7,751 nt of DNA from JAYTQG01 sp043746815 (GTDB lineage Bacteria; Actinomycetota; Thermoleophilia; Miltoncostaeales; Miltoncostaeaceae), in NCBI GenBank assembly GCA_043746815.1, contig JAYTQG010000199.1, forward strand, positions 1-7,751, written 5' to 3'. Made by a program: the position numbers and the translations under genes. Of the stretch, positions 1 through 4,724 are shown piece after piece. The notes under the pieces were generated by a model. The model was not told where the DNA came from. It worked only from the letters and a program-made list of their open reading frames with translations, and made no database searches. Positions within the stretch are counted from its first letter, which is position 1. Each line of letters opens with the position of its first letter.

Positions 1-61
1 ACGGCGGAATTTCGCCTGTCTCGGCACCGGGGATTTGCGTGATCGCAAACATCTCGGCCAT
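1..61 (-). CDS. Unrecognised protein, N-terminal 20 residues only (runs off the left edge)
   Basis: The minus strand opens at an ATG (61-59) and stays open to the window edge, reading MAEMFAITQIPGAETGEIPP. A strong Shine-Dalgarno sequence, AGGGGGA on the minus strand, lies 9 bases before this ATG. An in-frame stop lies further upstream (plus positions 104-106), so the start cannot be moved far; the second Met (codon 4) is the only close alternative. I do not recognise the product. There is no signal peptide or membrane segment in these residues, so it is unlikely to be the missing substrate-binding protein of the neighbouring TRAP transporter. It is transcribed divergently from the F420 operon and shares the intergenic region with it. 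Only 20 codons are visible, so the gene is supported mainly by its ribosome binding site. Confidence 0.45.
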   Translation of the reverse strand, partial: MAEMFAITQIPGAETGEIPP

Positions 62-70
62 AACCTGGCA

Positions 71-77
71 TCCCCCT
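71..77 (-). promoter_or_regulatory. Ribosome binding site of the divergent minus-strand gene
   Basis: The minus strand reads AGGGGGA here, a near-perfect Shine-Dalgarno core, 9 bases before the ATG at 61. It is the best ribosome binding site in the window and decides the start of the partial left-edge gene. Confidence 0.5.
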
Positions 78-93
78 AGGTTGTTGGATGTAC

Positions 94-104
94 AGCACAG
101 TGCT
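94..104. repeat. Short palindrome in the minus-strand gene's upstream region
   Basis: AGCAC-A-GTGCT is an 11-base perfect dyad with a single central base. It lies 33-43 bases upstream of the minus-strand ATG, where an operator overlapping a promoter could sit. A dyad this short can arise by chance; I match it to no known regulator. Confidence 0.3.
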
Positions 105-119
105 CACCGATTTCCCGTG

Positions 120-156
120 GGCATTCGGTGGTGACGAAACGCCGTCACCGGATGCC
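120..156. repeat. Long imperfect inverted repeat / potential hairpin
   Basis: The left arm GGCATTCGGTGGTGACG (120-136) and the right arm CGTCACCGGATGCC (143-156) are complementary around a 6-base loop (AAACGC). The inner 7 bases pair perfectly (GGTGACG with CGTCACC). A 3-base offset in the left arm then allows CGG and GGCAT to pair with CCG and ATGCC. No T-run follows on either strand, so terminator function is not supported. It could be a DNA-binding dyad or an RNA structure in a leader. Length and complementarity make this the strongest secondary-structure element in the intergenic region. Confidence 0.5.
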
Positions 157-289
157 GAAGGTCTCCCGGAAGCCTTTGCAGCATATGTCACGTAATCGTG
201 TCGCGTCAACGGTCGACAGTGGCCGTAACGCAGCGTTCACACTGGCCCAGATCGCAGGTGGGAGCGCCAATCGCGGCCCTCTCAATGAC

Positions 290-307
290 TTGTGCGGATA
301 GGCACAA
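290..307. promoter_or_regulatory. Candidate operator: perfect inverted repeat TTGTGC-N6-GCACAA
   Basis: TTGTGC (290-295) and GCACAA (302-307) are perfect reverse complements separated by GGATAG. The 18-base dyad has the size and symmetry of a site for a dimeric helix-turn-helix regulator. It lies about 80-97 bases upstream of the permease ATG, upstream of the proposed promoter. The TTGT...ACAA ends loosely resemble sites bound by FadR-subfamily GntR regulators, although the spacing differs, so no family is assigned. No regulator gene is visible in the window. Confidence 0.4.
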
Positions 308-326
308 ACTGTAGGCGTCAGGGCCA

Positions 327-347
327 GACCGGCTCTGGAGCCGGGTC
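327..347. repeat. GC-rich inverted repeat just upstream of the operon promoter
   Basis: GACCGGCTC (327-335) pairs with GAGCCGGGTC (338-347) apart from one extra C in the right arm, leaving a 2-base centre. As DNA it abuts the proposed -35 element, a common place for an activator site. As RNA it would be a tight hairpin only if transcription started further upstream. There is no T-tract, so it is not a standard terminator. Confidence 0.4.
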
Positions 348-349
348 AA

Positions 350-377
350 TTGACGAGGCGGTCCACCCCGTTAGGGT
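350..377 (+). promoter_or_regulatory. Candidate promoter of the TRAP-F420 operon
   Basis: TTGACG (350-355) is a good -35 match. After 16 bases comes TAGGGT (372-377), which fits the TANNNT pattern of actinobacterial -10 elements. A start of transcription 6-7 bases after the -10 would fall at about 384-385, only 2-3 bases before the ATG at 387. The mRNA would then be leaderless or nearly so, which agrees with the weak Shine-Dalgarno in front of this ATG. Leaderless transcripts are common in Actinobacteria. This is a pattern match only. Confidence 0.4.
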
Positions 378-386
378 TGCGCGACC

Positions 387-2396
387 ATGCCTGTGCTCGA
401 CGTCTCTGCGCTGCCGGTTCTGCCCACCACACGTAGGGGCGTTGTGGGGAAGCTCACGACGTTGGCACGATGGTTTGAGATCGCCTCTGATCAAGCCGTT
501 CGGATCGGCGTTGTCGGTGCCATCGGCGCGGCACTGCTCGCGTTCGGCACGATCGTTACGAACATCTTTTGCCGCTACGTTCTTGGCTTCTCCCTGGCAG
601 GTCCGGAGGAACTCTCAAGTTTCGCGTTCCTCTGGGCGGTTTGGATGGGCGTTTCGGTCGCGGTCCGTCGCGGTGCGGTCACCGTGATCACCGTGGTTGC
701 GAAACACGGGCCCGTGTGGTGGCAGCGTTCGCTCAGTGTGTTTTCGTCAAGTGCGCTTGCGGTCCTCATTGGCTACTGCGTGGTCTCGTCAGTGCACTAC
801 GCGGTACTCCCGGAGTCACTCGATTCGTACTCTGGGGTCTTTCGGATCCGGCAGCTCTACCCGATTGCGTCGATGACGGTTGGGTACTCGTTCATCGCCC
901 TTCACTACTTGGCGATGCTGGCCAATGGTGCGGCGCGGCTTGCGGCGCGTGGTCGCACGGTGCTCCCTGAGATGTGGCGCGGACTGGGCGGCGCGGCAGT
1001 GATTGCTGCTGCCACGTGGGGGCTATGTGCGCTGCTCTTGGCTGCTGGCGTCGCGAAGCTGGCGGTTCTGGGGTTGGTGTTTGTGGTGTTGACCCTTGCG
1101 GGGACGCCGGTTGTCTTCATGCTGTCGATGGTTGGCATCCTCTCGTTGAAGTCATTCGGCGGGCTTGACTTCTATCCAACGGCCGACCCAATCTTCGCGT
1201 TCCGCGCAACGCAGAATGCGATGGGCCTTGGCGGCGGCGGCGAACTCGTCGTGATCTTGATGTTCTTGATCGTTGCTGAGGTCATGAACCAAAGCGGCAT
1301 GTCGGACCGGCTGATCCGGTTTGCGGCCTCGCTCATGGGCCACTTGCGGGGTGGCATGGCCTATGTGTGCCAGCTCACCTCGATGATGGTGGCGGGGATT
1401 TCCGGTTCAGCCCAGGCGGATGCAGCGATCATGACGCCACTACTCGTTCCAGCAATGGAGAAGGATGGGTACCCACGCGACGTTGCGGCATCCGTTGTTG
1501 CTGGCGCGTCGATCAAGGGTCCGATTGGCCCGATCTCCATCATGTTCATCGTCTACGCGATCGTCGTTGAGGGCTCGAACGGTGCCGACCTGAACAAGCT
1601 TGCCCTCTCAGGGATTCTCGTGCAGGTCTCCCTGTTTTTGGCTCAAGCAGCGGTGATCTACTGGATTGTTCGCCGCCGCGGCATTGGGAGACGCAGGAGG
1701 TTCGTGGGGTGGAACGCCGTTGGTCGCTCCAGTTCTTCGGCGCTTCCGGTCCTCGCGGTCCCGGTGATCATTCTCGGTGGCATTGAGGGGGGAGTATTCA
1801 CCCCGTCCGAGTCGGCAGCAGCGGCGCTGCTGGTTGCCTTGGTGCTCGCGTTTTTCTGGTTTGGGACGTTGACGATCCGCGATATCCCCCGGCTGGTCGC
1901 ATCAGCGTGCGTCGAGACAGGAATCGTGCTGCTTCTGCTTGGGGATTCCGCAATCCTGGCTAAGAACCTCAAGAACAACGGGTTCGGCGAGCAGCTGAAT
2001 CACTTTCTCACCGGGATTACGAACAACAAGTACGTCTTCTTGCTGGTCGTGAACCTGCTGCTCCTCGCGGTCGGTATTTTCATCGAGCCCCTCCCGGCCC
2101 TCTACATTCTCGCCCCGTTCCTCGCGCCGATCGCGGTCGAGATCTACGGCATCAATCCGGTCCACTTTGGCCTCATCATGGTCTTCAACCTGGTCCTTGC
2201 GCTCATCCACCCACCGATTGGTCTGGTGCTCTTCTTGGTGTCGACCATCAGCAAGGTTCCCATCGAGCGACTGTCAATCACGGTGCTGCCATGGCTTGCG
2301 GTCAGCCTCATCATCTTGTTTATCGTGACGTTCTTGCCAAGCGCCGCCATCTTGTGGCTCCCGGATTTATTGACCGCAACTGGCGGCGGCCGGTGA
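387..2396 (+). CDS. TRAP transporter fused permease (DctQ-DctM)
   Basis: This 669-residue inner-membrane protein is a fusion of the small (DctQ) and large (DctM) permease subunits of a TRAP transporter, which imports organic acids using a Na+ or H+ gradient with a periplasmic binding protein. Residues about 30-185 are DctQ-like: four hydrophobic segments, the NIFCRYVLG motif (59-67) and the EEL following it (74-76). Residues about 225-660 are DctM: RGGMAYV (321-327), GISGSAQADAA (337-347), GPIGPIS (378-384), FTPSESA (471-477), NPVHFG (590-595) and HPPIG (608-612), with many membrane segments. An in-frame stop at 372-374 makes ATG 387 the earliest start; a GTG at codon 20 is possible. No binding-protein gene is visible, so the substrate cannot be assigned. 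The gene overlaps cofD by GTGA, linking it to F420 synthesis. Confidence 0.93.
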   Translation: MPVLDVSALPVLPTTRRGVVGKLTTLARWFEIASDQAVRIGVVGAIGAALLAFGTIVTNIFCRYVLGFSLAGPEELSSFAFLWAVWMGVSVAVRRGAVTVITVVAKHGPVWWQRSLSVFSSSALAVLIGYCVVSSVHYAVLPESLDSYSGVFRIRQLYPIASMTVGYSFIALHYLAMLANGAARLAARGRTVLPEMWRGLGGAAVIAAATWGLCALLLAAGVAKLAVLGLVFVVLTLAGTPVVFMLSMVGILSLKSFGGLDFYPTADPIFAFRATQNAMGLGGGGELVVILMFLIVAEVMNQSGMSDRLIRFAASLMGHLRGGMAYVCQLTSMMVAGISGSAQADAAIMTPLLVPAMEKDGYPRDVAASVVAGASIKGPIGPISIMFIVYAIVVEGSNGADLNKLALSGILVQVSLFLAQAAVIYWIVRRRGIGRRRRFVGWNAVGRSSSSALPVLAVPVIILGGIEGGVFTPSESAAAALLVALVLAFFWFGTLTIRDIPRLVASACVETGIVLLLLGDSAILAKNLKNNGFGEQLNHFLTGITNNKYVFLLVVNLLLLAVGIFIEPLPALYILAPFLAPIAVEIYGINPVHFGLIMVFNLVLALIHPPIGLVLFLVSTISKVPIERLSITVLPWLAVSLIILFIVTFLPSAAILWLPDLLTATGGGR

Positions 2397-3316
2397 TCGC
2401 GATCCTGACCGGCGGAACCGGCGGCTCGAAGCTTGTCGATGGCCTCGCCCAGGTCGTTGGGCAGCCCGCCGTGACCGCAATCGTGAACACCGCCGATGAC
2501 GATGACTTCCACGGGCTTCGCATCTGTCCGGATCTCGACATTGTCACCTACGCCCTTGCCGGGGTCGTTGCCGAGCGAGGGTGGGGCTACCAGGACGACA
2601 CATTCCGCTGCCTGGAGGGCCTCGCTACCTACGGACGTGATGCCTGGTTCGGCCTCGGCGACCGTGACATCGCCACCCACATTCACCGGACCTTGCGGAT
2701 TGCGGAAGGGTGGCCGCTCCATGAGATCGCTGCAGAGATCGCAGCACGTCTTGGTGTCTCGGCGACGATTTTGCCGATGACAAACGAATTGGTCCGCACG
2801 CAGCTGACAACCGCCACGGGCGTCAAGCGGTTCGAGGAATACCTCGTTCGTGACGGCGCACGCGAAGACATCCTGTCGGTTGTCATCGATGGGGTGACGA
2901 CGGCGACGCCTGCGCCGGGCGTTCTCGAGGCGATCGCCGCTGCGGAGATGATCGTGATCGCCCCATCCAGTCCGGTGGTATCGATTGGAACGATTCTGGC
3001 CGTTCCAGGTATTCGGGATGGGCTTCGTCGTCGTCGCGCCGATGTCGTGGGTGTCAGCCCGATCATCGGCGACGCACCCGTTGAGGGTCCCGCTCGCCGT
3101 TTCCTCGCCGGAATTGGCGAGTACGAGTGCTCTGCGCCGGTGATGGCCCGCCTCTATGCCGACGTTTGCGCACGGTTTGTCATCCACGAAACGGACGCAG
3201 ACCGGGCGCAGGAGATCCAGTCCCTCGAGGTGAAACCGATCCTCGCTGACATCTTGATGCCCGACCGGGCAAGCCGCGCACGTTTGGCGGAGTTCGTGGT
3301 GGAGCAGATGGTGTGA
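2393..3316 (+). CDS. cofD: CofD/FbiA, F420 three-carbon phospho-transferase
   Basis: This 307-residue cytoplasmic enzyme transfers a phospho-three-carbon-acid moiety (2-phospholactate, or phosphoenolpyruvate in many bacteria) from its guanylyl-activated form to FO, giving F420-0 or dehydro-F420-0. The length is normal for CofD. Visible family motifs are the N-terminal GGTGGSK loop (7-13), NTADD (32-36), ICPDLD (44-49), LGDRDIATH (88-96), LPMT (127-130), SSPVVSIGTIL (192-202) and VSPII (221-225). The usual PSNP is PSSP here (Ser193 for Asn). GTG 2393 is chosen because it puts the nucleotide-loop strand at the extreme N-terminus, as in the family, and because it overlaps the permease stop; upstream codons in this frame do not look like CofD. 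Whether lactate, phosphoenolpyruvate or phosphoglycerate is the natural substrate cannot be read from the sequence. Confidence 0.95.
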   Translation: MIAILTGGTGGSKLVDGLAQVVGQPAVTAIVNTADDDDFHGLRICPDLDIVTYALAGVVAERGWGYQDDTFRCLEGLATYGRDAWFGLGDRDIATHIHRTLRIAEGWPLHEIAAEIAARLGVSATILPMTNELVRTQLTTATGVKRFEEYLVRDGAREDILSVVIDGVTTATPAPGVLEAIAAAEMIVIAPSSPVVSIGTILAVPGIRDGLRRRRADVVGVSPIIGDAPVEGPARRFLAGIGEYECSAPVMARLYADVCARFVIHETDADRAQEIQSLEVKPILADILMPDRASRARLAEFVVEQMV

Positions 3317-3960
3317 GCGTCGGGGTCATTATTCCCGTCAAGCCCCTCGGACGCGCACTGATGCGCCTGTCCAGTGTCCTTGATGGACCGGCGCGTCGCG
3401 CCCTGCAGGAGGCAATGCTCGCCGACATTCTCGCTGCGTGCGCGGTTGTTCCCGCGATCGTTCACCGGATTGTCGTGACGAGTGATTCCGACGCCGCCGC
3501 GCTTGCGGAGCGGCTCGGTGCCCGGGTTGTGCCTGATGTCAATCCACCGACAGGGATCAACACCGCTGTCGCACGTGGTCTTGCTGAGCTCACCTGCCCG
3601 GCCCTTGTCTTGATGGCAGACCTGGCGCTCGCGACCCCCGGGGATCTTGAATTCGTGATTGCAAATGCCCTCCCGGCGCCCGGCGCGACACTGGTCGCGT
3701 CTCTGGATGGAACCGGAACGAACGCCATGCTTCTGAGCCCACCCGGGGTCATCGAACCACATTTGGGCCCTGGGTCGATGGCGCTTCACCTCGCCTATGC
3801 CCGGCGCATAGGGGTTCCTGTCCGTGTGCTTGAGCGACCCCGGCTGGGTTTGGATGTTGATACACCCGATGACCTCGCACGCTTTCGTGCTGATCACGGC
3901 ACCGGTGCCGCAGGCCGTCTGATCGCCCGTCTTGACGCAGCCACGCCGAGCGGCCGGTGA
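3313..3960 (+). CDS. cofC: CofC/FbiD, F420 precursor guanylyltransferase
   Basis: This 215-residue nucleotidyltransferase activates a phosphorylated three-carbon acid with GTP to make the unstable donor used by CofD. The fold markers are IIPVK at the N-terminus (6-10), MLADIL (35-40), ADLALATPGDL (102-112, normally xADLPxLTxxDL), GTGTNAMLL (133-141), GPGSM (152-156) and DVDTPDDL (181-188, candidate metal ligands). The odd point is the N-terminal loop: the family pattern P-V-K-x-L-x-x-A-K-[ST]-R-L is PVKPLGRALMRL here, so the second lysine is Leu16 and the following Ser/Thr is Met17. The GTG start overlaps the cofD stop (GTGA) and has GGAG 8 bases upstream (3301-3304), the best ribosome binding site among the operon's internal genes. 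Stand-alone CofC next to CofD supports the donor being passed directly between them. Confidence 0.92.
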   Translation: MSVGVIIPVKPLGRALMRLSSVLDGPARRALQEAMLADILAACAVVPAIVHRIVVTSDSDAAALAERLGARVVPDVNPPTGINTAVARGLAELTCPALVLMADLALATPGDLEFVIANALPAPGATLVASLDGTGTNAMLLSPPGVIEPHLGPGSMALHLAYARRIGVPVRVLERPRLGLDVDTPDDLARFRADHGTGAAGRLIARLDAATPSGR

Positions 3961-4724
3961 GGGTCTGGCCACTTGTCAGGCTTCCTGAAATCACGGCAGG
4001 CGATGACCTCCCGGGCCTGATCGCTGACCTTGCTGTCAAACGGGGTGGGCGCCCTGGAGATGTTTTTCTGGTTGCCCAGAAGGTGGTGAGTAAGGCGGAG
4101 GGACGCCTGGTGACCCTTGACACTGTGGTACCTGGAGACGCGGCGCTTGCGCTCTCACAGATCACCGGTAAACGGCCCGAGCTAGTCGAGCTGATCCTCT
4201 CTGAGTCACGCCAAGTCCTTCGCCAGCGTGGGGGAACCCTTATTGTTGAGACCCACCACGGCTTCATTTGCGCGAACGCCGGGATCGATGCATCCAACGT
4301 GCCCTTCGGACATGTTCTGCTGCTGCCACGCGACCCAGATGCATCCGCTCGACGCATCCAGGCGCGGATCGCGACCGCAGTTGGAGGGCGAGTTGGCGTG
4401 ATCGTGACCGACACCCACGGGCGCGCCTTTCGGCGCGGCCTGGTGAACGTCGCGATCGGCGTGGCCGGGATGACGGCGATCATCGACCACCGGGGTGAGC
4501 GTGACCGTGAGGGACGGGTCCTTGTCGCAACCGACCAGGCCATCGCTGATGAGCTTGCGGCCTGTGCGGGGCTCTATATGGGTAAGGCCTCGGGCGTCGC
4601 GGTTGTGGTCTGCTCCGATGTCGTGACCGACCCCGCACCAGGTGGTGCAGGGGAGCTCCTTCGAGACCCGGCCCATGACCTCTTTCGGGCAGATGCCAGT
4701 GGGGCCGGTAGCCTCCCCGGGTGA
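3957..4724 (+). CDS. cofE: CofE, coenzyme F420-0:L-glutamate ligase (single-domain)
   Basis: This 255-residue GTP-dependent ligase adds L-glutamate to F420-0 and then builds the gamma-linked polyglutamate tail. Motifs in order: LPEITAGDDL (9-18), QKVVSKAEG (41-49), ANAGIDASN (106-114), LLPRDPDASAR (122-132), TDTHGRAFR (151-159), AIGVAG (166-171) and ADELA...MGK (197-210). It ends soon after the DPAHDLFR segment, so it lacks the C-terminal nitroreductase-like domain of mycobacterial FbiB (about 450 residues), which reduces dehydro-F420-0. The GTG start overlaps the cofC stop (GTGA) with little Shine-Dalgarno, consistent with reinitiation. Near the C-terminus, the usual P-V-x-L-x-R-G stretch is replaced by VAVVVCSD (214-221), a small divergence. 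Identification is firm; tail length and substrate saturation state are not readable. Confidence 0.95.
   Translation: MRVWPLVRLPEITAGDDLPGLIADLAVKRGGRPGDVFLVAQKVVSKAEGRLVTLDTVVPGDAALALSQITGKRPELVELILSESRQVLRQRGGTLIVETHHGFICANAGIDASNVPFGHVLLLPRDPDASARRIQARIATAVGGRVGVIVTDTHGRAFRRGLVNVAIGVAGMTAIIDHRGERDREGRVLVATDQAIADELAACAGLYMGKASGVAVVVCSDVVTDPAPGGAGELLRDPAHDLFRADASGAGSLPG

Larger units (their letters stand above)
62..386. promoter_or_regulatory. Divergent intergenic region with several inverted repeats
   Basis: This 325-base gap separates a minus-strand gene start (61) from the plus-strand operon start (387), so it should hold promoters for both directions. I see no convincing gene in it. It contains an 11-base palindrome (94-104), a long imperfect inverted repeat (120-156), a short one (CACG-TAAT-CGTG, 189-200), a perfect 6+6 repeat (290-307), a GC-rich repeat (327-347) and a promoter-like pair of hexamers (350-377). 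None of the hairpins is followed by a T-tract, so they do not look like intrinsic terminators. This density of dyads suggests regulator binding or structured leader RNA, but no known operator was recognised. Confidence 0.5.

Noticed and set aside
120..156. Intrinsic terminator
   Set aside because: The hairpin is not followed by a T-run on either strand.
2291..2392. Upstream extension of cofD by 34 codons to ATG 2291
   Set aside because: The extra residues overlap the permease, do not resemble CofD, and would push the N-terminal GGTGG loop away from its usual position; GTG 2393 fits better.
387..2396. Two separate genes for DctQ and DctM
   Set aside because: There is no stop or frameshift between the DctQ-like and DctM-like parts; the frame is continuous, and fused permeases are known in the family.
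2144..3187. Long antisense open frame (347 codons) opposite the permease end and cofD
   Set aside because: It lies wholly opposite well-recognised genes, its translation is low-complexity and charged with no family motif, and such frames are common in GC-rich DNA.
3154..3972. Antisense open frame opposite cofC
   Set aside because: The plus-strand frame has clear CofC motifs; the antisense product has no recognisable domain or ribosome binding site.
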